A program made the position numbers and the translations under genes. Shown piece after piece: positions 31,547 to 40,241 of a stretch of 51,248 nt of DNA. The notes beneath the pieces are model-generated. The model did no database searches and was not told the DNA's origin. It saw only the letters and a program-made list of their open reading frames with translations. This stretch comes from Chloroflexi bacterium UBA5189 (GTDB taxonomy: Bacteria > Chloroflexota > Limnocylindria > Limnocylindrales > CSP1-4): assembly GCA_002413045.1 (NCBI GenBank), contig DHWF01000021.1, forward strand, positions 289 through 51,536, given 5' to 3'. Position 1 is the first letter of the stretch. The number at the start of each line of letters is the position of its first letter.

Positions 31547-33460
31547 ATGCGCAGTGCTCGTACCGTGAAGGCGACCCGCTTTGCGACCCTGTTCGCGATC
31601 GCGGCGCTCGCGCTCCCAGCCGCGGTGGGACCCGCCGTGGCGAAGGACCCGGTGATCTTCACCGCCGGGACGACCCAGGACTTCGACTCGTCCAACCCGT
31701 ACCAGACGGCCCTCGTGTCCGGCTACGAGGCGTTCCAGCTGTCGTTCGACCTCCTGGTCGGATTCGGACTGGACACCAAGCCGATCCCCGGCTTCGCCGA
31801 CAAGTGGACGCGCAACCCCGACAACGTGACGTTCCACATCCGGACCGGCATGAAGTGGTCCGACGGCCAGCCGGCGGACTCCGCGGACGCGTGCTTCAGC
31901 TGGCAGCTCGCGCTCGACGCGCACGCCGCGAACGCGAACATCGGCCTCGGCTACCTCGACACGGGCGTCAGCGACGCCGGCGTGACGAAGGTCTCGTGCC
32001 CCGATCCCGAGACGATGATCGCCTACACGACCGACCAGTCGGATCGGATCTACCAGGTCTACCTGCCGATCGTCCCGAAGCACATCTACGGCAAGGACAC
32101 CTACAAGACGATCGGCGACGAGGCGTTCAACGGCCCGCTCGTCGGGACCGGGCCGTACCAGCTCGCCGAGTGGAAGACCGGCCAGTTCATGCGCTTCACC
32201 CGCAACCCGAACTACTGGGGCACCCAGGGCTTCGCCGACGAGATCGTGCTCCAGATCTTCAGCAGCTCCGACACGATGGTCCAGGCCCTCAAGGCCGGCG
32301 ACCTCCAGTACGCCCACGGCGTGAACGCCGAGCAGCTCAACGCCCTCAAGACCGCGCCGAACATCCAGACCGTCGTCGGCGCGGCCAACGGCTGGAGTCA
32401 GCTCGCCTTCAACGAGTACGGCGCCGAGACGGGCAAGACCATCCCCGGTGGCGGTCCGTCGACCAAGGCGCTGCTCGATCCGAAGTTCCGCGACGCCCTC
32501 GGCTACGCCGTCGACAAGAAGCTGCTCCTCGATCGCGTCCTCGGCGGCTACGGCGATGTCGGCAGCACGATCGTGCCGCCCGTGCTCGGTGACATGCACG
32601 TCGAGCCGGACCAGCCGCGAACCTTCGACATCGAGCTCGCCAAGCAGAAGCTGGATGCCGCCGGATACCCCCTGGATGCGAACGGCAAGCGGCTCGACAA
32701 GGAGGGCAAGCCGATCGTCCTCCGCCTCGTCATGCCGGATTCGGACGCGAACTACCCGAAGGCCGCCCAGTTCATCAAGGACTGGTACGGGCAGCTCGGG
32801 ATCGAGGTCCAGGCCAACGTCTACGACAGCAACACCCTGACCGACCTGCTGCTGCCGCCCGAGGCCGGCGGCAAGACGAACCTGGCCAAGTACGACATCG
32901 AGCTGTGGGGCTGGGCCGGCAATCCGGACCCGAACGGCCTCCTGGACATCTTCAAGTGCGACGAGATCGGGAGCCTGTCCGACTCGAACTTCTGCGACCC
33001 GGCGTACGACGCGCTCTATACGCAGGAATCGGCACTGTCCGGGGACGCGCGGAACGCCGTCCTCAAGACCATGCAGAACATGATCTATGGCCTCGCGGTC
33101 TACGACATCCTGTACTACGACTCGAACCTGGATGCCTATCGAACGGACAAGTTCACGGGCCTCCAGAACATGCCCGCGAACGGCACGCCGCTGTTCAGCT
33201 ACGGCACGTTCAACTACACCCAGCTGAAGGACGCGACCGCCGTCCCGACGCCTGGGCCGAGCAGCGCCGCGACGGCGGCCCCGGGGACGTCATCGGCACC
33301 GGCCACGCCGGCAACGAGCGCGACGCCCGGGGACACCTCGTCCGGCGGGAGCAACACCACGTTGCTCATCGTGCTGCTCGTGGTCGTGATCCTCGTCGTT
33401 CTCCTCGCCTGGTGGTACCGCGGCAGACGGAAGTCCGCCGCCGCGGACGAGGAAGGCTGA
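31547..33460 (+). CDS. Family 5 solute-binding protein (oligopeptide/dipeptide type), membrane-tethered
   Basis: A 637-residue binding protein at ATG 31547, with GGAGGAG upstream. A Sec signal peptide covers about residues 1-33 (ATLFAIAALALPAAVGPAVA, no lipobox cysteine). The mature domain shows family features: PVIFTAGTTQDFDSSNPYQ, VTFHIRTGMKWSDGQPADSAD and YQLAEWKTGQFMRFTRNPNY. After a Thr/Ala/Pro/Ser spacer (about 575-605) it ends in a helix (LLIVLLVVVILVVLLAWWYR) and a charged tail. Most such proteins are lipidated; here a C-terminal helix seems to replace the lipid anchor. It feeds the two permeases and two ATPases that follow. Confidence 0.9.
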   Translation: MRSARTVKATRFATLFAIAALALPAAVGPAVAKDPVIFTAGTTQDFDSSNPYQTALVSGYEAFQLSFDLLVGFGLDTKPIPGFADKWTRNPDNVTFHIRTGMKWSDGQPADSADACFSWQLALDAHAANANIGLGYLDTGVSDAGVTKVSCPDPETMIAYTTDQSDRIYQVYLPIVPKHIYGKDTYKTIGDEAFNGPLVGTGPYQLAEWKTGQFMRFTRNPNYWGTQGFADEIVLQIFSSSDTMVQALKAGDLQYAHGVNAEQLNALKTAPNIQTVVGAANGWSQLAFNEYGAETGKTIPGGGPSTKALLDPKFRDALGYAVDKKLLLDRVLGGYGDVGSTIVPPVLGDMHVEPDQPRTFDIELAKQKLDAAGYPLDANGKRLDKEGKPIVLRLVMPDSDANYPKAAQFIKDWYGQLGIEVQANVYDSNTLTDLLLPPEAGGKTNLAKYDIELWGWAGNPDPNGLLDIFKCDEIGSLSDSNFCDPAYDALYTQESALSGDARNAVLKTMQNMIYGLAVYDILYYDSNLDAYRTDKFTGLQNMPANGTPLFSYGTFNYTQLKDATAVPTPGPSSAATAAPGTSSAPATPATSATPGDTSSGGSNTTLLIVLLVVVILVVLLAWWYRGRRKSAAADEEG

Positions 33461-33497
33461 GGCCAGCCGAACCTCGGACCACCCACCGTCAACGTTC

Positions 33498-33527
33498 GAG
33501 AAGGGCCGCCTGGTGGCGGCCCTTCTC
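33498..33527 (+). terminator. Intercistronic hairpin between binding protein and permease genes
   Basis: A perfect 13-base-pair stem (33498-33510 with 33515-33527) and a TGGT loop, with no T-run after it. Such hairpins commonly stabilise or partly terminate the binding-protein mRNA, giving more binding protein than permease. Confidence 0.65.
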
Positions 33528-33552
33528 TGCTCCCTGAGGCCATGCTGAATTC

Positions 33553-34524
33553 GTGAGCGGGCACTTCCTCGGTCGCAAGCTCGGGCAGGCTGCGGTGACG
33601 ATCGTCGCGATCGTCCTCCTCAACTTCGTGCTGTTCCGGCTGATGCCGGGCTCGCCGGACCGGATCCTGCTCCGGAACCCGAACGCGACCCCCGAGGCGA
33701 TCGCGGCCATCCGCGAGCGATGGGGCCTCGACAAGCCGTTGTTTCCAGACCAGCTGGTCGACTACATCGCCGCGACGGCCCGATTCGACCTGGGTGATTC
33801 GTTCAAGTTCCGCGGCCAGACGGTCGGCGACGTGATCCTCGACCGCGTCGGCCCGACCGTGCTCCTCGTTGGCCTCGGGGAGCTGATCTCGGTCATCGTG
33901 GGCCTCGCCATCGGCGCGTATGCCGGCTGGAAACGCGGTGGGGTCGTTGATCGCGTGGGGAGCTCGGTAAGCCTCGTCCTGTATTCCATGCCGTATTTCG
34001 TCATCGGCATGCCCCTGATCGTGATCCTCGCCGCCGGGCTCGGCTGGTTCCCGACGTCCGGCATGCAAGACGTCGGCGCCGAGACGGGGTTCGTCGGCGG
34101 CCTGGTCGACCTCGCGCGCCACCTCGCGCTGCCGCTCCTCACGGTCTCCCTCGGCCTGATCGGCCAGTACTCGATCCTGATGCGCTCCGCGATCATCGAG
34201 ACGCGGTCGGAGGACTACATCACCACGGCCCGAGCGAAGGGCCTGCCAGATGGTCGGGTCCTCCGCCGCCACGCCTTCCCGAACGCGCTCCTCCCGATGG
34301 TCACGCTGATCGCGATCAACTTCGGCTACGTGATCGCCGGTGCCATCACCGCGGAGATCGTGTTCTCGTGGCCGGGGCTCGGGACCCTGACGATCACCGC
34401 GCTGTCGGCGCGGGACTACCCGGTCCTGCAGGGCATCTTCCTGCTCGTCGCGATCTCGGTCGTGATCGCCAACCTCCTCGCCGACCTCGTCTACGGGGTC
34501 CTCGATCCGCGAGTGCGGGTATGA
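33553..34524 (+). CDS. Peptide ABC transporter permease, DppB-like
   Basis: A 323-residue permease starting at GTG 33553. The N-terminus is the DppB/OppB type (FLGRKLGQAAVTIVAIVLLNFVLFRLMPG), followed by six helices. The EAA loop is visible (EDYITTARAKGLPDGRVLRRHAFPNAL). The stop overlaps the next permease start (ATGA). It forms one half of the importer channel. The substrate range cannot be told from sequence: oligopeptides, dipeptides or sugars are possible for this family. Confidence 0.93.
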   Translation: MSGHFLGRKLGQAAVTIVAIVLLNFVLFRLMPGSPDRILLRNPNATPEAIAAIRERWGLDKPLFPDQLVDYIAATARFDLGDSFKFRGQTVGDVILDRVGPTVLLVGLGELISVIVGLAIGAYAGWKRGGVVDRVGSSVSLVLYSMPYFVIGMPLIVILAAGLGWFPTSGMQDVGAETGFVGGLVDLARHLALPLLTVSLGLIGQYSILMRSAIIETRSEDYITTARAKGLPDGRVLRRHAFPNALLPMVTLIAINFGYVIAGAITAEIVFSWPGLGTLTITALSARDYPVLQGIFLLVAISVVIANLLADLVYGVLDPRVRV

Positions 34525-35471
34525 GCGCCGTGGCCGCAGGCACCGCGTCGCTCCGAGCCCAGCGCTGGCGCATCCGCCTCGCCGGGATGCGCTCGTTCGC
34601 CTCGCGTTATGCGCGGCGTGCGGACGGGATGGTCGGGCTGATCGTGCTGGTCCTGTTCGGCGTGCTGGCACTCTTCCCCGAGCTGTTCGTCGGTCCGCTC
34701 GAGACGGCGACGACCGCAACCGGCAACGCCTTCGACCCGCCGTCGGCGGCGCACGTCTTCGGCGCAGACGACCTCGGTCGAGACATGCTCAACCTGACCG
34801 TCCACGGCGCCCGGATCTCGATGACGATCGGGCTGATGGCGACCGTGATCACGCTCGTCTTCGGCGTGGCGATCGGGCTGATCTCGGGCTATGCCGGGGG
34901 CAAGCTCGACAACGCCCTCATGCGCATCTCGGACTTCTTCCTGGTCCTGCCGACCTTCGTGCTCGCACTGATCCTCGCGCCCGTGCTGATCGACATCGTG
35001 GGTGTCGACGTGCAGATCCTGGGCATCCGGGCGACGCTCATGGTGATCATCGTGGTGATCGGGATCACGAGCTGGGCGGCGACAGCCCGGATCATCCGAT
35101 CCCAGGTCCTGTCGCTCAAGGAGCGCATGTTCGTGGACCGCGCCCGGGTCATCGGCGCCGGTCCGGGCCGAATCATCATGGGCCACATCCTGCCCAACGT
35201 CGTGAACCTGATCGTGGCCAACGCCGTGCTGACATTCGCCTCTGCGGTGCTTACCGAGACGACCCTCTCGTTCATCGGCCTCGGCGACCCGTTCCAGCCG
35301 TCCTGGGGCCAGATCCTCAACAGCGCCCAGGAGTCCGGCGCGCCGGGCCTCGGGGCGTGGTGGGTGATCGCGCCGCCGGCCGCCTGCGTCGTGCTCGTCG
35401 TGCTCTGCTTCACGCTCGTCGGCAACGCGCTGGACGACCTCCTCAATCCCAAGTCCCAAGTCCGCCGATGA
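34521..35471 (+). CDS. Peptide ABC transporter permease, DppC-like
   Basis: A 316-residue permease starting at ATG 34521 within the previous stop. DppC hallmarks are HVFGADDLGRDMLNLTVHGARISM in the first periplasmic part, the EAA loop KERMFVDRARVIGAGPGRIIMGHILPNV, and the late ETTLSFIGLGDPFQPSWGQIL. The N-terminal 30 residues are polar and cytosolic. It pairs with the DppB-like protein. Its stop overlaps the first ATPase start (ATGA). Confidence 0.93.
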   Translation: MSAVAAGTASLRAQRWRIRLAGMRSFASRYARRADGMVGLIVLVLFGVLALFPELFVGPLETATTATGNAFDPPSAAHVFGADDLGRDMLNLTVHGARISMTIGLMATVITLVFGVAIGLISGYAGGKLDNALMRISDFFLVLPTFVLALILAPVLIDIVGVDVQILGIRATLMVIIVVIGITSWAATARIIRSQVLSLKERMFVDRARVIGAGPGRIIMGHILPNVVNLIVANAVLTFASAVLTETTLSFIGLGDPFQPSWGQILNSAQESGAPGLGAWWVIAPPAACVVLVVLCFTLVGNALDDLLNPKSQVRR

Positions 35472-36613
35472 GCGATCCGGCGATGAGCGATCCGCGCGAC
35501 GACGCCGTGCCGGTCCGCGGCCGGCGCCAGTGGGACCTCCCGAAGCAAGCCGACCCGACCGCTCCGCTGCTCGAAGTGCGCGACCTCAGGACCCACTTCA
35601 AGCTGGACCGCGGCTGGGTCAAGGCGGTCGACGGCGTCTCGTTCAATCTTGCCGACGGCGAGGCGCTCGGGCTCGCCGGGGAATCCGGCTGCGGCAAGAC
35701 GACGACGGCGCTGTCGATGGTCCGGCTGCTCCCGGAGAACGGGCGGATCCGCAAGGGCAGCAGCATCAAGCTGTTCGGGATCGACCTCGTGCCCAAGACG
35801 GAGCGGCAGCTCCAGCGTTATCGCTGGCGCGAGATCAGCATCGTCTTCCAGGGCGCGATGAATGCGCTCAATCCGGTCATCCGCGTCCGCGACCAGATCG
35901 CGGAGCCCGTGCGGGTCCGGCTCGGCCAATCGGAGACCTCGTCGCGCAAGCGGGCACTGGAACTGCTCGACCTCGTCGGCATTCCGAGTCGCCGCTCCGA
36001 CGCGTATCCGCACGAGCTGTCCGGCGGCATGCGCCAGCGTGCGATCATCGCCATGGCGCTCGCGTGCGACCCCGCGATCGTCATCGGCGACGAGCCGACG
36101 ACCGCCCTCGACGCGATGGTCCAGGCGCAGATCCTGCAGCTGCTCGAGCAGCTCCGGCGCGACCTCGGGCTGTCGCTCATGCTGATCACCCACGACCTGT
36201 CGGTCATCGCGGAAACGTGCGACCGGGCATTGATCATGTACGCCGGCAAGGTGGCCGAGGAGGGCCCGGTGAGCCGCGTCTTCACCGCGGCGCGCCATCC
36301 GTACACGCAGAAGCTGCTCGGCGCGTTCCCGAACATCCGCTCCGACCGGCGCACGCTGGAGGTCATCCCCGGCTCACCGCCGGACCTCCTCAACCCGCCG
36401 CCGGGCTGCCGCTTCGCGCCGCGCTGCCAGTACGTCATGCCGATCTGCTCCGAGGTGGTCCCGCCGGAGATCACCTTCGACGACGGAGTCCGCGTCGCCT
36501 GTCACCTGTACACGACGGCATCCGAGGGCGCGATCGGGAGCCAGACGACGACCGTCGAACCGACCGCGGCGACCGCGGCGGCCGCATCGCCCGCCTCGCG
36601 GGCCAGCGCATGA
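35468..36613 (+). CDS. Peptide ABC transporter ATPase, DppD-like
   Basis: A 381-residue ATPase. ATG 35468 overlaps the DppC-like stop; a duplicated MSDP(A) gives a second possible start at 35483. Walker A is GESGCGKTT, signature LSGGMRQR, Walker B IVIGDEPTTALD and H-loop ITHDLS. The C-terminal domain has the oligopeptide-transporter extension with cysteines (PPPGCRFAPRCQY...PICSE), which in relatives binds a 4Fe-4S cluster. It works as a heterodimer with the next ATPase. Confidence 0.93.
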   Translation: MSDPAMSDPRDDAVPVRGRRQWDLPKQADPTAPLLEVRDLRTHFKLDRGWVKAVDGVSFNLADGEALGLAGESGCGKTTTALSMVRLLPENGRIRKGSSIKLFGIDLVPKTERQLQRYRWREISIVFQGAMNALNPVIRVRDQIAEPVRVRLGQSETSSRKRALELLDLVGIPSRRSDAYPHELSGGMRQRAIIAMALACDPAIVIGDEPTTALDAMVQAQILQLLEQLRRDLGLSLMLITHDLSVIAETCDRALIMYAGKVAEEGPVSRVFTAARHPYTQKLLGAFPNIRSDRRTLEVIPGSPPDLLNPPPGCRFAPRCQYVMPICSEVVPPEITFDDGVRVACHLYTTASEGAIGSQTTTVEPTAATAAAASPASRASA

Positions 36614-37674
36614 GCGAGCTGCTGCGGATCTCGAACCTCAAGGTCCACTTCCCGATCCGGGGCGGGCTGCTCGACACGATCCTCCGGCGGCCGCGCGGCG
36701 CCGTCCGGGCCGTCGACGGGATCGACCTCACGATCAATCGCGGTGAGGTGCTCGGGCTCGTCGGTGAGTCCGGATCGGGCAAGACGACCACGGCCCGGGT
36801 GATCGTGAAGCTGACCCGCCAGACCGAGGGCACGATCACGTTCGACGGCAAGGACGTCTCGAACGTGCGCGGCACGAAGGGCCTGCGCGATTACCGGCGC
36901 CAGGTCCAGTTCATCTTCCAGGACCCGTACGAATCGCTGGACCCGAAGCAGACGATCCACGACTTCGTCGCCGAGCCGCTCGAGGTCAACCACATCGGGA
37001 CGCCGGGCGTGGAGCGCGAGGCGCGCATCAGCGCCGCGATCGAATCGGCCGGGCTGCGGCCGGCTGCGGACTTCATGTTTCGATTTCCGCACCAGCTCTC
37101 GGGCGGCCAGCGCCAGCGCGCGTTCATCGCCGGCGCGCTCGTCCTCGACCCGCACCTCGTCGTCGCCGACGAGCCGGTCAGCATGCTCGACGTCTCGATC
37201 CGAACGGAGCTCCTGCGGCTCATGCTCGACCTGCGCCACGAGCGCGACCTGACCTACCTGTTCATCACCCACGACCTGTCGCTCGCCTGGGTGATCGCGG
37301 ACCGGATCGCCGTCATGTACCTCGGCAAGATCATGGAGATCGGGCCGGCGGAGGAGGTGATCCAGCGGCCGCGCCACCCGTATACGGCGGCGCTCGTCTC
37401 GGTCTCGCCGTCGCCCGAGCCACCCGCGCACCGGGCGCAGCGGACCATCCTCGTCGGCGAGACGCCGGACGCGGCGAACATCCCGTCAGGCTGCCGGTTC
37501 CGAACCCGCTGCCCGCTGGTCTTCGAGAAGTGCGTCGAGGAGCCGCCGCTCATCAACGTCGGCGACGGCCACGCAGCCGCGTGCTGGCTGGCGGAACGCC
37601 GTGGTGACGCAGCGGCGGTGCAGGCGCTTGCCGCCCGCGAGACGGCCTCGGACGAGGCCGCGGCGCCCGCCTGA
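36610..37674 (+). CDS. Peptide ABC transporter ATPase, DppF-like
   Basis: A 354-residue ATPase starting at ATG 36610 within the previous stop. Walker A is GESGSGKTTT, signature LSGGQRQR, Walker B LVVADEPVSMLD, H-loop ITHDLS. The C-terminal extension IPSGCRFRTRCPLVFEKC carries the cysteine motif of this subfamily. The acidic/Ala-rich tail (ETASDEAAAPA) is probably disordered. It ends the importer operon; a GC palindrome (37676-37685) follows immediately but is too short to call a terminator. Confidence 0.93.
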   Translation: MSELLRISNLKVHFPIRGGLLDTILRRPRGAVRAVDGIDLTINRGEVLGLVGESGSGKTTTARVIVKLTRQTEGTITFDGKDVSNVRGTKGLRDYRRQVQFIFQDPYESLDPKQTIHDFVAEPLEVNHIGTPGVEREARISAAIESAGLRPAADFMFRFPHQLSGGQRQRAFIAGALVLDPHLVVADEPVSMLDVSIRTELLRLMLDLRHERDLTYLFITHDLSLAWVIADRIAVMYLGKIMEIGPAEEVIQRPRHPYTAALVSVSPSPEPPAHRAQRTILVGETPDAANIPSGCRFRTRCPLVFEKCVEEPPLINVGDGHAAACWLAERRGDAAAVQALAARETASDEAAAPA

Positions 37675-37695
37675 GGGGGCGCCCCGCGAACGTCG

Positions 37696-37923
37696 CTAGC
37701 CGGCGAGGACCGGGCGTCCGCTCCGGTCGTGATCGGCGTCGACGCAGGGAACGCGACAGCCGCGCGCGTCGCGCCCCCCGAGTCGACCGAAATGGGCCCA
37801 CGAATCGGAGCTCTTGCCGAGCGCCTCGAGCCGGCAGCCGCACGCGGCACAGGTGACCGGCGCGCCCTGACCGTCGCGCACCGCACGCAGTCGATTGGCT
37901 GGCTGGTTCATCTCGAGCGTCAT
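37696..37923 (-). CDS. Small cysteine-rich protein, putative zinc-binding
   Basis: A 75-residue protein starting at ATG 37923, preceded on the minus strand by AAGGGG at a good distance. It has C-x2-C (TCAACGC) near residue 25, then WAHFGRLGGRDARGC and VPC near residues 42-60, giving four or five cysteines with several histidines and aspartates. That pattern suits a small metal site. I do not recognise a named family. It is antisense to nothing else of coding character and converges with the importer operon. Confidence 0.6.
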   Translation of the reverse strand: MTLEMNQPANRLRAVRDGQGAPVTCAACGCRLEALGKSSDSWAHFGRLGGRDARGCRVPCVDADHDRSGRPVLAG

Positions 37924-38032
37924 CGGCGTCCCCTTGGCTCTCCCGGCCTGCCCCGGGTCGTCAGGGAAAGTGTCGCCCGAGCGGGGGTTTCGATCGACCG
38001 CGATCGGGTGCCCGAAGCGTTGCGTTCCGGTA

Positions 38033-38893
38033 TCAGGCGGGCAGGAAGTCGTACTCGTCGACGTCGTTCACGGGCTCGTAGCCGATGGCCTGGTAGATCT
38101 TGTTCGAGGTCGGGTTGGCGAGGTCGGTGAACAGGAAGACGAACGTCCGGCCGGTATCCAGCTGGAGCTGCGACGCCTTCGCCACGAGGTTGCTCGCGTA
38201 GCCGCGGCCACGCAGCTCGGGCGGCGTGTAGACGGGCCCGACGCGGATCCCGTTCGGCGTCAGCCCGCCGACGCCGGTCAGCGAGACCGCCCGACCGCCG
38301 TCGTCCCACAGGAATGCCGTCCGCCCGACGCCGCGGATCCAGCGATCGGCCATCGCGGCGTAGTCCTGGTCCGGGCCGCCGGACAGCGCCTCCTCGTGGA
38401 AGGCCCGCGCCCAGTCGGCCAGCAGGGAGCGATCCGAGGGGCCGGCGCGCCGCATCGTCCCGGGCGCTGTTCGCGGTGAGATGACGGTCCGGAGCCGGAA
38501 GCTCCGCTCGTGCCGGGCGATGCGCGTTCCCACGCCCGTCGCCTCGGCCCACGCCTCGGCAAAATGGCCGACGGCCTCCGACGGGCCGAGGGCACCCGGG
38601 AGATCCGCACTGGCCGGGTCTCCGACGAGATCCTGGACGAGCTGGTGCACGGCACCCGGGTGCTCCATGACCCCGAGGACGATCCGCCACGGCGGCGTGC
38701 GGATCGCCGTGCCGACGACGCGATCGCCGTGGACGACCGCCGCGAGATACGGGACGCTGACGTACTGCGTCGGGTCGGCCTCGAGGTTGGAGCAGATTCC
38801 GAAGATCAGGTTTTGCTCGGCCTCGCGCGCGGCGAGGTAGCCGCCGGCGATCTGCATGTAGTCCACGACGGTCGTCGCGCGCAGGACGTCCAC
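38033..38893 (-). CDS. GNAT-family N-acetyltransferase (FR47-like)
   Basis: A 286-residue protein. GTG 38893 is chosen because homology-like sequence starts soon after (YMQIAGGYLAAREAEQNLIFG) and because the upstream frame is a decayed VOC gene. The N-terminal half is a non-catalytic GNAT-like domain; the C-terminal half has the acetyl-CoA loop PPELRGRGYASNLVAKASQ (RGRGYA, about residues 230-237) and the final NPTSNKIYQAIGYEPVNDVDEY. It should acetylate a small molecule or peptide amine. The start lies 4 bases past the VOC remnant stop, so the two may once have been an operon. Confidence 0.82.
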   Translation of the reverse strand: MDVLRATTVVDYMQIAGGYLAAREAEQNLIFGICSNLEADPTQYVSVPYLAAVVHGDRVVGTAIRTPPWRIVLGVMEHPGAVHQLVQDLVGDPASADLPGALGPSEAVGHFAEAWAEATGVGTRIARHERSFRLRTVISPRTAPGTMRRAGPSDRSLLADWARAFHEEALSGGPDQDYAAMADRWIRGVGRTAFLWDDGGRAVSLTGVGGLTPNGIRVGPVYTPPELRGRGYASNLVAKASQLQLDTGRTFVFLFTDLANPTSNKIYQAIGYEPVNDVDEYDFLPA

Positions 38894-38897
38894 GGCC

Positions 38898-39070
38898 TCA
38901 GCCGGGCTCGCCGGGCGTCGAGGCGCGTTGCGTGATCTCGAACACGATGCCCTCTGCGTCGCGGAAGTAGGCCCAGCGATTATCGCTGCCCTCGATGCCG
39001 CTGATGGGCTCGCGACAGCGGCGATCAAGGCCTCGCGAGCGGCCTCGATGAAGGCGACATCGACGAGTCC
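38898..39070 (-). pseudogene. C-terminal remnant of a VOC (glyoxalase/bleomycin-resistance) gene
   Basis: One minus-strand frame ends EPISGIEGSDNRWAYFRDAEG and then IVFEITQRASTPGEPG before TGA at 38898-38900; WAYFRDAEG...EI is the characteristic C-terminal metal-ligand strand of VOC proteins. Immediately upstream, another frame reads VDVAFIEAAREALIAA, which may be the preceding VOC helix after a frameshift. No N-terminal half is found: the sequence runs straight into the AraC remnant. About 45-55 residues survive of a usual 120-150. Confidence 0.6.
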
Positions 39071-39180
39071 GCAGCGCTGCTCTTGCGACCCATGAGCTCC
39101 AGGATCGAGGAGATCGTGGCTCGATGGTGAATCGACCGGAGGTGGCTCCTGGTCTCGAGACGAACTGTCGGTGCGGCGGC

Positions 39181-39997
39181 TGTGAGGGCCCGCCACGTTG
39201 TCGGCGTCAATCCATAGGTCCGTTTGAACTGGCGTGTCATGTGGCTCTGGTCGGCGAAACCGGCCTCGCCAGCGACTTGCACCAGTGACTGCAGCCTCGA
39301 TCGCGGCTTGCGCAAGCGCCAAACGGCGCAGTGTCCGGTACCGGTCCGGGCTTGTCCCGAACGCCCACCGGAAGTCGCGCGTGATCGTGAAACGGTCGGT
39401 TCCCGCGATGCCTTCGAGCGTCGAGGCGGGCGTCTGCTCCCGTGCGTGGGCCGCGAGATATTCGCGTACGAGTTCGACGGCCCTGATGTCAACCGTGGCT
39501 CGGCGGCGGTTGTGGGAATCACTGAGCGACAGGAGGCAGTCGGCGGCCGCCACGGCGATCTCGGCACAGCCCAGGTCGCTGATCGGGTCGTCGAGGTCGG
39601 CGAGCAGGGCGACGATGGGTCGAGCCATCGGCTTCGGCTCCTGGACGGGATCGGCGACGAACGGCAGCGCGCGACCGCCGAGGGCGCCCCGGACGAGCTC
39701 GGGCGGGATGTAGAGGATCCGGTACCCGAAGCCGTCCTCGGTTCCCGGGCGGCCGTCGTGCGCCTCGTCGGGATGCAGGACGTGCAGCTGACCGGGCAGG
39801 CAGACACGTTGCGAGCCGCGGTACCGAAAGACCTGCACGCCGGCCGTCGTGACGCCGATCCCGTAGGTGTCGTGGCGGTGCGGCTCGAACCCGCGCGTGG
39901 AGAGGTACACCTCGGCGCGCTCGACGCCGTACGCGCTCGGTCCGAACCTGATCGAGTCTGACCGTTCGGCCGCAGGATCGTTCAAGACCGTGCGCAT
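39181..39997 (-). pseudogene. AraC-family regulator broken by a frameshift
   Basis: From ATG 39997 one frame encodes an AraC-type cupin sensor domain (PHRHDTYGIGVTTAG, LPGQLHVLHPDEAHDG) and the first helix-turn-helix (AFGTSPDRYRTLRRLALAQA, then AIEAA). At about 39286-39296 the homology moves to another frame: SLVQVAGEAGFADQSHMTRQFKRTYGLTPTTWRAL, the second helix-turn-helix, ending near 39181. A single-base loss explains it. Without correction, the first frame runs on into the GNAT gene, giving an artificial 654-residue product. A sequencing error is possible; the neighbouring VOC remnant argues for real decay. It is divergent from the MFS gene at 40242, its likely former target. Confidence 0.8.
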
Positions 39998-40241
39998 CGA
40001 CGCCTCGTACTGTCGGCGGCGTAGGTCAACGGTGTCTCGGCGGCAATGCCTGAGGCGTTTCGTCGGGGCGATTCGGTGGGGGTTCGGTCTTCCTGGTGCG
40101 GCATTTTCTCAAGTACCTGATCGGGATCATCGTCGGCACGAATGCCGTCTTCGTCTCAGTTGCCACTCCCTCCAGCGATGGCACCGGCCAAGCATATGGG
40201 TGGCGCCGACGTTCTTCGCGCGCCACGAGGCTGGTGGCCCG

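Noticed and set aside
37676..37685. GGGGCGCCCC palindrome as terminator of the importer operon
   Set aside because: No loop and no T-run; too short to support.
38033..39997. A single 654-residue AraC-acetyltransferase fusion protein
   Set aside because: The middle is out-of-frame AraC and VOC sequence; the second helix-turn-helix is in another frame. Two genes and a remnant explain it better.
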